DNA of 64,000 nucleotides from Croceitalea sp947503285. GTDB lineage: Bacteria > Bacteroidota > Bacteroidia > Flavobacteriales > Flavobacteriaceae. The DNA is taken from assembly GCF_036985505.1 (NCBI RefSeq), contig NZ_BTGQ01000003.1, forward strand, positions 310,001-374,000, given 5' to 3'. The position numbers and the translations under genes were made by a program. Under the pieces are notes generated by a model, which was not told where the DNA came from, searched no databases, and worked only from the letters and a program-made list of their open reading frames with translations. How positions within the stretch are numbered: the stretch's first letter is position 1; every line of letters starts with the position of its first letter. This document shows positions 24,759 to 34,912 of the stretch, in pieces.

Positions 24759-25934
24759 TCAGAAAACCTGAATGCTTAAGATGACTTCAAAATTGCCGAA
24801 GTAATCACCATTGCTACCTACAAACCTACTAATGATATCCCTTCGGGATTGTCTTCTAAGTTCAATACCATATTTTTCGTTGAATACAAATCCGACCCCG
24901 TACATAATATTACTTGAAAAGGTAGACTCCCGCCCATTTAGGGATGAGTTTATAGGGTTGTCCAGCACCATACCGCCATTGATATAAAATTTTGAATTTT
25001 TAAGGAATAGGTAATGCCTTAACCCAATTGGTACCTCAATTGATTTGTAGTCTACGGTATTTTCTGAGGTATCATCGTCAGACTGAAAACTTTGATAGGT
25101 GGGTTCAAAAATAAATGCCCACTTGTTCTTGTTGAAGGGTAGTACCAGTTCTGCTTCGACTCCAAAACGAACGCCTAGCATATTGCCAAAGTCAAAGCTA
25201 ATGTCGCGGAAAATACCACTATCTATAAACTCTAGGGAACTGGATTTTAAACCAGGTCTAAGTGAAATATGAAACGCTACCTTACTTTTATTATCCTCGA
25301 CATAAACCTTTTCGGGGTCAACGCAGGTATTGTATTTTTTAAATAGCGCAACCAATGAATTTTTTTCATATTTGACCGCCTTTATGTCAGTTGCCGATAC
25401 GGATTCACACTTCAGTATGTTCGTTAGTTGTTGCTTATACCTTTCATTTACCTTTATCGTAGTTCCTTCAGGTATGAAACGTTTAAAAACCAATTGCTCA
25501 TAGTTACCTTCGTTATTTTCTAGGGTAAAGAAATAACGAAATAAGTTACCTGATTTGTAGCGATAGAGACTGGCCTCGCCTATCAGTACTTCTTTTAAGA
25601 ACAATCTTTCTTCGGTAAATACCGCCCTTCTATATGACGTTAGCTTGCTATTTTGATTACTGGATCTGTCTATATTGACCAGTGCACTCACATACCGTGA
25701 TTCATTATAGACACCAAATTCCTTCACGCTGGTCACATCATGTAGTTGTTCCGTTGCGTTTTGTGAGGTCTTGTAGCTAAATTCCTCAGGATTGCTATCC
25801 CAATCGATATTTTTTATTAAAACGTCTTTTTTTTCACCTGTGCTATCAATGAAGTAACCTGCTTCAAAAGTAATTTGGGAATAACTGAAATTGGTCAAAA
25901 ATAGTAATAGGATAAAAAAGGTTTTCTTGATCAT
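24759..25934 (-). CDS. Secreted protein with predicted outer-membrane barrel C-terminus
   Basis: A 391-residue protein with a signal peptide (MIKKTFFILLLFLTNFSYSQ). The N-terminal 190 residues are mixed alpha/beta and carry an AGYFIDSTGEKKDVLIKN opening seen in a Bacteroidota family often given an unrelated tRNA-modification label. The last 170 residues alternate like barrel strands (FHISLRPGL, DFGNMLGVRFGVEAEL, IFEPTYQSF, YKSIEVPIGLRHYLFL, YGIELRRQ) and end in an aromatic residue. I infer an outer-membrane protein of the PorT/OmpA-like beta-barrel kind. Its function is unknown. It is a single gene with no operon partners. Confidence 0.6.
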   Translation of the reverse strand: MIKKTFFILLLFLTNFSYSQITFEAGYFIDSTGEKKDVLIKNIDWDSNPEEFSYKTSQNATEQLHDVTSVKEFGVYNESRYVSALVNIDRSSNQNSKLTSYRRAVFTEERLFLKEVLIGEASLYRYKSGNLFRYFFTLENNEGNYEQLVFKRFIPEGTTIKVNERYKQQLTNILKCESVSATDIKAVKYEKNSLVALFKKYNTCVDPEKVYVEDNKSKVAFHISLRPGLKSSSLEFIDSGIFRDISFDFGNMLGVRFGVEAELVLPFNKNKWAFIFEPTYQSFQSDDDTSENTVDYKSIEVPIGLRHYLFLKNSKFYINGGMVLDNPINSSLNGRESTFSSNIMYGVGFVFNEKYGIELRRQSRRDIISRFVGSNGDYFGNFEVILSIQVF

Positions 25935-26044
25935 TGAATTGGATTGAGTTGCACGAAAATAAGGATATTAGGCCTACGGAATCATTTTATTTCCAATCTG
26001 GTACTTACGTTTAAACCCCTATTCGATTCTTCACTTGCAATAAA

Positions 26045-27556
26045 CTACTCCGTGCAGATACCTGCTTCTAAATCTTGTTGTGTGGGATTGTAACCATTAC
26101 CCGTGGGAAAAACAGTGTCGGAAAGGCCGTTAGGTGCTTGAAACAAAGGTACAACACCACAAAAATCGGTCAGTTGGGCATTGTCTATGACTTGAAAACG
26201 GTCTCCAACTCGAGTTAAATTGTTCCAACCTTCCAGGTTTTCGATACTAGTACGAATGATTTGTAGTCTTCCCGTTATTTCTTCAACCGTGCTCATTCCT
26301 TCAAAAGAAGTGATTACATCATTACCCTCTGGGTTGCCCTGAATAAGTAGGCTGCCTTCAATGATTCGGTATCCTTTAGAGGCCAACCTATCCACTCGGA
26401 ACTGATTACCTATTCTCAGGGTTCCATGATAGGTGTCTGCCGAAACCTCACGCCCACAGATTCCATTTACTATTTCATCGGCCGTAGGATTGTAACGATT
26501 AAAGGTGGGATCCCTAAAATCTCCTTGAAAACCATTTAATAATACCGCTTTAATTCCACAAAAGTCGAAAAGGGCATCATTATTCGCTATGGTAATATTG
26601 CCCCCAACGGTAGTAACGGATAATGCATTGAGCGTTGTTATCAGCGGATTTGCAGCAATTACAAAATCTTCTCCTATAGTCGTAACACTGACAAGGCCGT
26701 TTAAGTTTTCCAACACCTCATTTTCACCTATGGTCAATCTATTGCCTACATGTATCATGTTGGTAAGGCCATCGATATTTTTAAGGGACGTGTTGTAACT
26801 TATATTGAGGTGGTCAGTGAGCTCCGTGTTTAGGGCCAATGCATCAATATTTTCTAAGCCATCGGTATAGTTTATCGAAATGCTTTGACTGACCTGCATA
26901 TTCTGCAATCCTGAAAGGTCTGTAAGATCAGTGGTGCTCATTAACCGAAATGCGCCTACTTTTACCAAGCCGACCAAACCGGAAAGGTCAGAAATATCAG
27001 ATGTTGACGATACTACCTGAATACCGATGAAAAGCCTTCCGGTAATCTCGGTGTATCCCAATTTTGAAAAATCGTCGACTTCCTGCTGATTTTCCAAGGT
27101 TACATCACCATCATAAATAGTGCTTATTCCCACCCCTGTGAATTCGATTACCGATGCGCCACTTGAGGCATTGCTGGTAAAAACGATATCACCCTGATAA
27201 TCTTGAACGGCTATTGGTTTGAAGGTTACTGTGATATCTTGTGAAGAATTGGCCGGTATGGTACCTGAGGTCCAGTCTAATTCCAAACCGTCGGGAACCT
27301 GAATACTGGAGACCACTAAATTGGAATTTCCCGTATTGGTCACTTTCAAATTTTGGGTACTGGAGTTGTTTTGTACGATAGACCCAAAGTCTAGGGTCGT
27401 ACCTGCTTCTGTAGCCAGGTTAATTATGGCAACAGTTTCCTCAACCTCCTCATCTGGCATTGATATGGGGTCATCAGAAGATTCAGATGAACTGCAGTTC
27501 GTGAATAAAACCAATAGTAGTGCAAATTGAAAGAAACGGATGAGGAATGAGCGCAT
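26045..27556 (-). CDS. Surface lipoprotein: choice-of-anchor D domain plus receptor-L/LRR-like repeats
   Basis: A 503-residue lipoprotein. The signal peptide ends in LFTNC with Cys21. Then comes an Ig-like choice-of-anchor D domain (about 45-140, LDFGSIVQNNSSTQNLKVTNTGNSNLVV). After it, irregular leucine-rich repeats of the receptor-L type run to the end (ISDLSGLVGLVKV, LENIDAL, LKNIDGLTNMIHVGNRLTIGEN, LENLNGL). Each of the two repeat blocks closes with a similar Cys motif (DFCGI/DFCGV ... GYNPT ... GICxx), hinting at an internal duplication. The start at 27556 gives the signal peptide; an ATG at 27649 adds unrelated residues. Probably a binding or adhesion protein at the cell surface. Confidence 0.7.
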   Translation of the reverse strand: MRSFLIRFFQFALLLVLFTNCSSSESSDDPISMPDEEVEETVAIINLATEAGTTLDFGSIVQNNSSTQNLKVTNTGNSNLVVSSIQVPDGLELDWTSGTIPANSSQDITVTFKPIAVQDYQGDIVFTSNASSGASVIEFTGVGISTIYDGDVTLENQQEVDDFSKLGYTEITGRLFIGIQVVSSTSDISDLSGLVGLVKVGAFRLMSTTDLTDLSGLQNMQVSQSISINYTDGLENIDALALNTELTDHLNISYNTSLKNIDGLTNMIHVGNRLTIGENEVLENLNGLVSVTTIGEDFVIAANPLITTLNALSVTTVGGNITIANNDALFDFCGIKAVLLNGFQGDFRDPTFNRYNPTADEIVNGICGREVSADTYHGTLRIGNQFRVDRLASKGYRIIEGSLLIQGNPEGNDVITSFEGMSTVEEITGRLQIIRTSIENLEGWNNLTRVGDRFQVIDNAQLTDFCGVVPLFQAPNGLSDTVFPTGNGYNPTQQDLEAGICTE

Positions 27557-27682
27557 AAATTGGGGGATAAAAATAGTTTCGGTCTGTTCTTTTGTATAAC
27601 CGTGTTTTGAACTTTTTATTGTTTCTATAAAGTATTTGAGCTTAAGCAATGCACCGTATGTATTAACTATTTGGGTGTGATT

Positions 27683-29446
27683 TCAAATCCTCGCCTGATA
27701 GGTAAACAGATTATAATACCTTCCTTCGGTAGCAATTAATTCATCATGGGTTCCCTGTTCGGCGATATGCCCATTTTCAATGACCAATATTTGGTCTGCC
27801 TTGCGGATGGTACTCAAACGGTGGGCAATGACAAACGTAGTCCTGCCTTTGGTGAGTGCTGCCAAACTCTTTTGTATCAAGGCTTCACTCTCGGTATCTA
27901 AATTTGACGTGGCCTCATCTAAAATCAGTATTCGCGGATTGGCCAAAACGGCTCGTGCTATAGCGATGCGTTGCCGTTGCCCACCAGAGAGCTTTACCCC
28001 ACGTTCACCGATCAAGGTATCCAACCCATCTTCAAAACGATCTGTAAACTCATCTACGTAGGCTGCCGTTACCGCTGCTTTTAATTCTTCCTCTGAGGCA
28101 TCCGGTCTAGGGAAAAGGATGTTTTCTCGAATCGTTCCCTCAAAAAGAAAGTCATCTTGTAAAACAACCCCCAAGTGCTGCCTAAAACTGGTCAAGTTCA
28201 CTTTGGCCAGATCGTTGCCATCAATGATAATCTGCCCAGAATCAGGATTCAAGAAAGTAGCCGCTAAACCTGCAATAGTCGATTTACCAGACCCAGAACT
28301 TCCGACAAGGGCTATGACATCACCCGATTTTGCCTCAAAACTGATATCATGCAGTACTTCTTTATCTTCCTCATAGGCAAAAGAGACATTTTTAAAAATC
28401 ATATCCCCTTTTAAGTTGGCCAATTGTATCGTTCGATTTTTTTCGTTTGCCTCAGCCGTTTGGTTCATCAATTCTTCGGTGCGATCCAACCCTGCAAGCG
28501 CTTCGGTCAATTGACTGCCGATATTGCTCATTTGTACAATAGGCGCTACCATTAAGGCCAATAAAAAGGTAAATTCAAAGTATTCCCCAGTGGTGAGTTC
28601 CCCTTGCATCATTTTGTACCCACCATAACCCATCATGATCCCTGTAGTGGCCAACCCCAGTAAAAATGTAGATGAACTCGTCATGACAGCGGTCGCCGTT
28701 AGACTTTTTTTGACATTTTGATATAACCGCTCAACCCCGGTTTCAAACACCTTTGCCTCTTGTACTTCTGCATTAAATCCCTTAATGACACGAATGCCCC
28801 CTAGTGTTTCGGTCAATCTGCCTTTGACCTCTGCATTGATCTTTCCACGTTCCCTAAAAACGGGCCGAATTATCTTAAAGGCCTTTAAAGCGATAAGTGC
28901 GAATAGAATTAGGGGTATGAAAGTTAAAAGTGTCATTGCGGGGCTGATTCTTAGTAAAAGAACTAGTGATACCACTGCGGTAATCGTACCCCCAACCAAC
29001 TGTACTAATCCGGTTCCTATCAAATTACGAACCCCTTCCACATCACTCATAATACGGGATACCAAGGCACCTGATTTGGTGTTGTCAAAAAATCGTATAG
29101 GTAATGAAAGTACTTGTTTTTGAACCTGCGCCCTAAGTTCAGAGATCATGTATTGCGCTTGAATACTCAAGACCTTGGTCAAAAGAAATGACATGATGGC
29201 TTGAACCAAAAAAGATAAAATGACCACACCCACTACTATTTTAAGAAAGTCATAGTTTTTGTTTGGAACAATATCATCTAAAAAATAACGCAATGAAATG
29301 GGTGCGACAAAACTAGCCGCTTTGCTGATTACTATTAACAAAAGACCCAAAAAGACCAAATTTCTTCGTGGCCATATAATGGTCTTAAAGGCTTTTAAAA
29401 TGCTTACTTTTTTAGCTGCCATAAGTAGTCTTGGTTTTATGGCCAT
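27683..29446 (-). CDS. MsbA-like ABC transporter, fused permease and ATPase
   Basis: A 587-residue half-transporter that works as a homodimer in the inner membrane. Six transmembrane helices lie in residues about 25-320, followed by a nucleotide-binding domain with Walker A (VGSSGSGKST), Q-loop (VVLQDDFLF), signature LSGGQRQR, Walker B (ILILDEATS) and the H-loop (VIAHRLST). It belongs to the lipid/multidrug exporter branch. The start may be the ATG at 29422 (MAAKKVSIL). It stands alone; the substrate cannot be told from context. Confidence 0.9.
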   Translation of the reverse strand: MAIKPRLLMAAKKVSILKAFKTIIWPRRNLVFLGLLLIVISKAASFVAPISLRYFLDDIVPNKNYDFLKIVVGVVILSFLVQAIMSFLLTKVLSIQAQYMISELRAQVQKQVLSLPIRFFDNTKSGALVSRIMSDVEGVRNLIGTGLVQLVGGTITAVVSLVLLLRISPAMTLLTFIPLILFALIALKAFKIIRPVFRERGKINAEVKGRLTETLGGIRVIKGFNAEVQEAKVFETGVERLYQNVKKSLTATAVMTSSSTFLLGLATTGIMMGYGGYKMMQGELTTGEYFEFTFLLALMVAPIVQMSNIGSQLTEALAGLDRTEELMNQTAEANEKNRTIQLANLKGDMIFKNVSFAYEEDKEVLHDISFEAKSGDVIALVGSSGSGKSTIAGLAATFLNPDSGQIIIDGNDLAKVNLTSFRQHLGVVLQDDFLFEGTIRENILFPRPDASEEELKAAVTAAYVDEFTDRFEDGLDTLIGERGVKLSGGQRQRIAIARAVLANPRILILDEATSNLDTESEALIQKSLAALTKGRTTFVIAHRLSTIRKADQILVIENGHIAEQGTHDELIATEGRYYNLFTYQARI

Positions 29447-29643
29447 AAAGTTAGCTTATAGTTTTAGCATAACCCGATTAAATGTAATGAACTCGTTTTG
29501 CGTTGCTAAAGTATCTTCGAATTTTACCTTTTGATTTTGCGTGATTCCCTCTCGTTGTCACCGCTGTGCAACCAAAATTTTTTTCAAAGAGTATAAAGGC
29601 CTTTATGCCTTAATACAACCATAATCTCAAGACAAGTTCGACT

Positions 29644-31926
29644 TCAATAGGCATGGATGGGCCCGCGGTGAACTTTTTCATCTACGGTTAGGGCATATCG
29701 AAACACGCTATTTTTGACATCATATTTTTTTAAGTCGATATAGACCTCATTCTTGGGTTGGGAGTATCCTTCAAATAGGGTTTCCACCGTATTCCCATAA
29801 TAATCCAACAACTCTAATTTCGACGGAAGGCCATTGGGCACCTGATAGTTAAAGACAATGGTATTCTTGTTTACATCAGTTCTTATGGAGACGGGTACTT
29901 TTCCATTGCCGACCTTAATTTCGGTCAACACCGATGGGCTATAAACGACGAGTTCTTCCAAATTCTTTTGTGGAACGAGTTTTAGGTATACCATTTGTTC
30001 TTCTTGGTTCCAGAAATAGCTCGAAATGTTCTTTTGATGAAGTGCGTGAAGATTATCTGACGAGGGAATCAAACTTCCAAAAGATCTGATTGCTGCGACA
30101 CTATTGTGCTGATAGGGTACTTTGATTAAAATGGGTTTGTTCGAAGCGGCTTCCCATTCTAGACCAATATCATAAAATTGCATTTCTTCTTTACCGAGTT
30201 CAAGCTCATAAGTTTCATTTGCAGCAAGCAAAAATCGATGCCTGTTCGCAGGTTTCCTTTTGGTCAATCGGTTAGCTTTAAAGGGATGGTACAGACTAAT
30301 TGTATTCAATTGGCCATCATGCTCATGTACTGGATCTGAAAGGCCAAAACCTGTTGAAATGGTTAAACTTCCTATATTGGCCTGGGTCGTGCCGTAAATG
30401 GAATCATGCCCTGTATGTATTGGAGTACTATTGGCAGTAAACAAGAACGATTCTTTGGTATATAGCAAATAGCCTTTAGTGGTTTTCGCTGGCCCATGGT
30501 GGCCATGTGGCATGGCATGCCCCATTTGGTGATGGTGTGCCGCCTTCTGTCCATCTTTTTTATGAATCAGCGAACCATCTTTATCATTGATGATACTTTC
30601 TTTATGGAGTTTTTCAAAAGAGAGGGTATTGGTATTTTCAAAATCAATAGTCTCAAAGTAGTTATCGGGTGATATCTTGCCTTTAAAATGAATGCCCGTA
30701 CTATAATTTTTGATTTTGACACCATTTATTTTTGGCGCGGCTTTGCCATAGGCGCTTGATATGAGTAGGGCTTGCGAATTCACCTTGGGCTCTTTTTTTA
30801 TAAATTCGAATGAGGAGTCTTGAATATAGACAGCACCAGGGATACATCCTATCACATTATTAATGAACCTATAATCGGAAATCAACAAATTATTCTTTTT
30901 CAACTTGGCCCCGATGTCAAAACCGTTAATACTGTTACGCGAGGTTTTCCAAATTTTCATATCGCTAAAATCCTCGATGAGTACCCCGATCTTGGTCGCT
31001 GTTTTGTCTGTATGGGAATAATTGATGACTGAATTTCCGTCAAAAACAAAATCCGCATTTTTGGTCATCTTCTTCCCTGGGCCGACATAACTACGGCTCA
31101 AAAAACCGATACCACTGGCCTTGCCATTGACGAACACCTTGTTGTTTATGAAAGTTTGGTAGGGGTTGTTGAATACTACGGCGAAAATGTCTTTATCGGA
31201 ATGGTTGTGTATGGTGTTGTCCCTAAAAATGTTGTTGGCACCGTACCCAGAACCTGAACAATGAACGGAGGTGCCATTGTAGGATAAGAACAGATTGTTT
31301 TCAATGACCATTGCGGTATTGTCAAGCTGTAAATCGATACCTCCTGATTTTTGAAACACACAATTTCTTAAAAAATTGCTTTTCAGGGTTGTACCAACTA
31401 TATGTACAGCTGGGTTATTAGAAGAACCCAAACCTATGAAAGCAGCCCCTGAAATGGTCAATTCGCCTGCATTTTCAGCATAAAAACTGGCAGGATTTTC
31501 GTTGCCCGCCATAAATTTGATATTCGTATCGGCCGTATTCGAACCTAAGCTATCCATAGTATCATAATCCCTTAAATTGGAATTGTTTTTAGTACTGCCG
31601 TGAATTCGTATGCTTCCGCCGTTTTTGACATTGATTCCCTTGGCTATGGTAATCGTAAGGTTTTTATGATATGCTTCTTTTGTAGTACCTACACGAAACG
31701 TACCCCCATCAATTACTAATTCGGAGAGTTGTACATGACAGTCGTTTTTTTCTGAGACCCTGAAATCCCCTTTCACTATCAATTTCCCAGCAATGAGGTT
31801 TTTTTTGCCTAAAACGAATTCCTCCCCTTTTTCAATCACCAATACCTTGTTCTTTTGTGAATGTATCGAATTGGTACTGAAACAAACGGAAAGTACCCCT
31901 AGCACTAAACAGAGTTTACGTGTCAT
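29644..31926 (-). CDS. Secreted right-handed beta-helix protein with His-rich insert
   Basis: A 760-residue exported protein with a signal peptide (MTRKLCLVLGVLSVCFSTNSIHS). The N-terminal part resembles a G8-type strand-rich domain (FVLGKKNLIAGKLIVKGDFRV, LVIDGGTFRVGT). Residues about 110-440 show parallel beta-helix repeats (AFIGLGSSNNPAVHIVG, AMVIENNLFLSYNG, NIFRDNTIHNHS, FVFDGNSVINYSH). A His-rich stretch HHHQMGHAMPHGHHG near residue 475 could bind metal. The last 70 residues look like a T9SS or FlgD-type sorting/Ig domain (LLDYYGNTVETLFEG). It starts 22 bp after the stop of the G8 protein gene, so they form an operon. Confidence 0.65.
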   Translation of the reverse strand: MTRKLCLVLGVLSVCFSTNSIHSQKNKVLVIEKGEEFVLGKKNLIAGKLIVKGDFRVSEKNDCHVQLSELVIDGGTFRVGTTKEAYHKNLTITIAKGINVKNGGSIRIHGSTKNNSNLRDYDTMDSLGSNTADTNIKFMAGNENPASFYAENAGELTISGAAFIGLGSSNNPAVHIVGTTLKSNFLRNCVFQKSGGIDLQLDNTAMVIENNLFLSYNGTSVHCSGSGYGANNIFRDNTIHNHSDKDIFAVVFNNPYQTFINNKVFVNGKASGIGFLSRSYVGPGKKMTKNADFVFDGNSVINYSHTDKTATKIGVLIEDFSDMKIWKTSRNSINGFDIGAKLKKNNLLISDYRFINNVIGCIPGAVYIQDSSFEFIKKEPKVNSQALLISSAYGKAAPKINGVKIKNYSTGIHFKGKISPDNYFETIDFENTNTLSFEKLHKESIINDKDGSLIHKKDGQKAAHHHQMGHAMPHGHHGPAKTTKGYLLYTKESFLFTANSTPIHTGHDSIYGTTQANIGSLTISTGFGLSDPVHEHDGQLNTISLYHPFKANRLTKRKPANRHRFLLAANETYELELGKEEMQFYDIGLEWEAASNKPILIKVPYQHNSVAAIRSFGSLIPSSDNLHALHQKNISSYFWNQEEQMVYLKLVPQKNLEELVVYSPSVLTEIKVGNGKVPVSIRTDVNKNTIVFNYQVPNGLPSKLELLDYYGNTVETLFEGYSQPKNEVYIDLKKYDVKNSVFRYALTVDEKVHRGPIHAY

Positions 31927-31948
31927 TTGATTCTTTTTGGTCGTGGGG

Positions 31949-34681
31949 TTAGTTCTTGATTACTTTTATGGGTACCGAAGTATCCTCAACACGTATATTT
32001 AGTACATATATACCCGATTGGTTGACCATATTACCCAGCGGAATGCTTTGATTTCCAGAATCTTGTTCCCCAAGAAAAATTTGGTTTACTTTTCTTCCCA
32101 AGACATCGTATACCTCTATGGAGACCAACTCTTTCTGATACAAGGTGTATTCTAGTTTAGAATCTGGGGTCAGTGGATTTGGATATACGACCATATCCCT
32201 AAAATATTGTTCTGGGCTTCCACTCTCAACCCCAAAATTGTTACCTGTTTTTTCTCCTTTAGGTATCAAATTTACCCATGAATAACCTTCTTCATCGGTT
32301 ACCATTTTCACATGTACCGCGCCAGCTACTGAATCAAAGTAATACGAAGTTTTTTGCTGCGTGTACAGTTCTTTTAAACTTTGCGCTTCAATAATGGGGA
32401 ACTCTTCGCGATCCAATACTTCAACTCCGGTAAACGGCATCGGATGTTTAAATATGGTCCATTCCCCTTCTTTGCCCAAAACACTGCGCAATTGCAAGTT
32501 TTGGCCCTTATCGTCAATATCCCATTGTCCGAGAATCGTATAGTTTTGTTGTCCGAAAAAATTGAAAAAACGCTGGTGCGCATGTTGCATTTTAGGGATG
32601 CGATGGTTGTCAAAATCCCTGATTAGGGATACTTCTTGGGGTAAATCAAATCCCACCCGGTTCATTTTCAATTGCATCGTGTGTTCCGCTTCGAGAATAT
32701 ATGCCTGCCATTCTTCGTGATAGGCGATGGCATCTTTTTCAAAGGAGGAGTAAGGATGTGCGATGATTACCGGGCGATCGTACCCACTTAAACTACCATC
32801 TTCATCGAGCAAAAAGGAAGAATTCTCATTTTTACCCTTACTGCCCCTTGTACTCATCCAAATTGGCACGGTCTCCCCAACCAATTTGATGTTCTTAAAA
32901 TAGTTTTCTTCCTTATGTCCGCCGTGGCCAATAATTGCCGCTGCTACTTTGCCTTCTTCAACATCTTTATTGATATCGATAAAGGTGACGTTATCAAGTT
33001 TTGGTTCTTTGCTTCCCCCTTGTGCTATGGAATAATATCCGGCCCTACGATCACCATGTCTGAGGTGTCGGTTTTTACCACCGATCGTATTCTTTGATTT
33101 ACCGATAACAATAGTATTCTTTACATGTGATTCTGACGAGAGTAGCCCTATGGAATTGTCTGCAAGCATAAAATTTTCAAGGGTGACATTGGTGATTTCA
33201 GTCCAAACCCCGCTCATCATGTTTTTGTAGCCTGTAAAGTTGCTGAACTTCCACATGAGATCCCCGTTGCTGAATTTTGTCATAAAAAAGCCGTGACCAT
33301 GGCCAACCTGCCCATATAGTGCAGTGTTAGAAATACCTTCATGACCTAAACTTCCAGGAACCGAACAAGAATGGGCTACGTTACCATCAAAAACAATTTC
33401 TCTTGGCAATAGGTCAAAATCTTTAAAATCCCTACTTCTTCCCCTTGTATCAAAGAAAAATCCGGTTCCCCTTTCTGAACCTGCGACATGGTTGCCGATA
33501 AGGTTATTGTGCGGATTTCGCATCCAAAAGCCACCGACACGTTGTTCGCCCTGAGAACTTCCACCGCCCCCGTCTCTGGGAAAGGCAAAAAATCCCTTGT
33601 CAGGTTTACGAACGAGTATGGCAAGGTTGTTCTTAAAGGTATTGTCAACCTCATTGCCATCTTCAGCAGGCACAAACGCATGGTTTTGAATATTGAATAC
33701 AACCATGTTCTCAACGAGTACATTGTCTGTTTGGTGTACCACTACGGCACGTTGTAACCCATGATGAACGCTGGAGTTTCGAATATAATCCCCCTCCCTA
33801 TCACCAGCTAAATGCCAATGAAAGTTATAACGGGCCTCTATGCCTGGTTGTCCGGTTTTCGTAAATTCCACACCCTCAACTTGAATTGGTCCTGATTCGA
33901 CCATGACCATTAAATGTGCCCCAAAACGTTGTTCAACGGAATCTTCCGCTCCTTGAATTTTGATGTTTCGGGTAAGCATACCCACTTCCGCACGTTCATC
34001 CAATATTTTGCCATCGTATTCTTGAAGCTCCCCAAAATGTTCAAATTTTAGGGCGGGGGTAAAGTAAATAGTTCGCCCGGCAATACCCGTAATCGTGACT
34101 TCTTCTGCTTCATAGGGATCATAGCCACTTGGCGCAATGGCAATTTTGTCCCCTATTTTCCAGTTGAACGGATCTTTGTCCAGAACGAGTTTGGTATCCC
34201 CGATAGTTAGAGAACCGTCAAGTTGTCCCCAACTGAGCTTGTTGGCACTGCTACCGTGTAATTGCAACGAACCACCTCCCATAGTGGCTAAAAATCGCCC
34301 TCCCATAGTGTTTACGTCCTCTTTCGGACCGGTCAACGTAATAGTAGCTCTATTTTGAAAGGGTTGCTCTTTGGTCCCTATTTGTAATAACCCATGAACC
34401 ATGATCCAACGGGCCGTTAAAGAGATATTGGCGTCTTTGAACAATAAATTTCCGTTAATGGTCAAACTACCCAAATTTGGAGTGTTCGTATCTAAGATCA
34501 CGGTTTGACCTTCTGGGATAATCACATTTTCATTGGCTTTTGGGATACTACCGCTCGGCCATGATGAGGAATCTGACCAATTGTTTTGTGCCGATAAGGG
34601 GAGTGAAGTAAAAAGTACCAATAATAAAGCATTACGAAAAAAATGCAATAGCAAGTCGTAGGTGGTTTTAAGTGGTTTCAC
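31949..34681 (-). CDS. CEMIP-like G8-domain beta-helix protein with T9SS sorting domain
   Basis: A 910-residue secreted protein. The order is: signal peptide (to about 31, LPLSAQ), G8 domain (about 32-150, WSDSSSWPSGSIPKANENV, LGSLTINGNLLF), the CEMIP-type segment GGGSLQLHGSSANKLSWGQL and DPFNWKIGDKIAIAPSGYD, then parallel beta-helix repeats (about 260-620), and a T9SS type A C-terminal domain (VVYPNPLTPDSKLEY, EVYDVLGRKV, NQSGIYVLNI). The arrangement parallels the animal hyaluronan-degrading/-binding proteins CEMIP and TMEM2. The protein is probably exported to the surface by T9SS and acts on, or binds, an anionic polysaccharide. That activity is inferred. First gene of a two-gene operon. 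Confidence 0.78.
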   Translation of the reverse strand: MKPLKTTYDLLLHFFRNALLLVLFTSLPLSAQNNWSDSSSWPSGSIPKANENVIIPEGQTVILDTNTPNLGSLTINGNLLFKDANISLTARWIMVHGLLQIGTKEQPFQNRATITLTGPKEDVNTMGGRFLATMGGGSLQLHGSSANKLSWGQLDGSLTIGDTKLVLDKDPFNWKIGDKIAIAPSGYDPYEAEEVTITGIAGRTIYFTPALKFEHFGELQEYDGKILDERAEVGMLTRNIKIQGAEDSVEQRFGAHLMVMVESGPIQVEGVEFTKTGQPGIEARYNFHWHLAGDREGDYIRNSSVHHGLQRAVVVHQTDNVLVENMVVFNIQNHAFVPAEDGNEVDNTFKNNLAILVRKPDKGFFAFPRDGGGGSSQGEQRVGGFWMRNPHNNLIGNHVAGSERGTGFFFDTRGRSRDFKDFDLLPREIVFDGNVAHSCSVPGSLGHEGISNTALYGQVGHGHGFFMTKFSNGDLMWKFSNFTGYKNMMSGVWTEITNVTLENFMLADNSIGLLSSESHVKNTIVIGKSKNTIGGKNRHLRHGDRRAGYYSIAQGGSKEPKLDNVTFIDINKDVEEGKVAAAIIGHGGHKEENYFKNIKLVGETVPIWMSTRGSKGKNENSSFLLDEDGSLSGYDRPVIIAHPYSSFEKDAIAYHEEWQAYILEAEHTMQLKMNRVGFDLPQEVSLIRDFDNHRIPKMQHAHQRFFNFFGQQNYTILGQWDIDDKGQNLQLRSVLGKEGEWTIFKHPMPFTGVEVLDREEFPIIEAQSLKELYTQQKTSYYFDSVAGAVHVKMVTDEEGYSWVNLIPKGEKTGNNFGVESGSPEQYFRDMVVYPNPLTPDSKLEYTLYQKELVSIEVYDVLGRKVNQIFLGEQDSGNQSIPLGNMVNQSGIYVLNIRVEDTSVPIKVIKN

Positions 34682-34912
34682 GGGTATAGCATTTAGGTTA
34701 ACAACGTGAAAACAACTAAGCCTCGATAAACCCTACCTTTTTTTCGATGAAATGCATAAAAATGTTCGAACAGTAAGCTTTATCGATGCATGCGAGGTGT
34801 TAGGTCATGATCATAAAGCATAAAATGCTACTTGAGTTATCTCTACAAATTATGTTATCTTTTCCAGTATTATTGTTAACCATCGCCAAGTTTATCAATG
34901 TTGAATTTGTCT

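Noticed and set aside
29580..29620. Terminator between the beta-helix operon and the ABC transporter
   Set aside because: AAGGC/GCCTT gives only a 5-bp stem with a 6-base loop and no good T run on the needed side; too weak to call.
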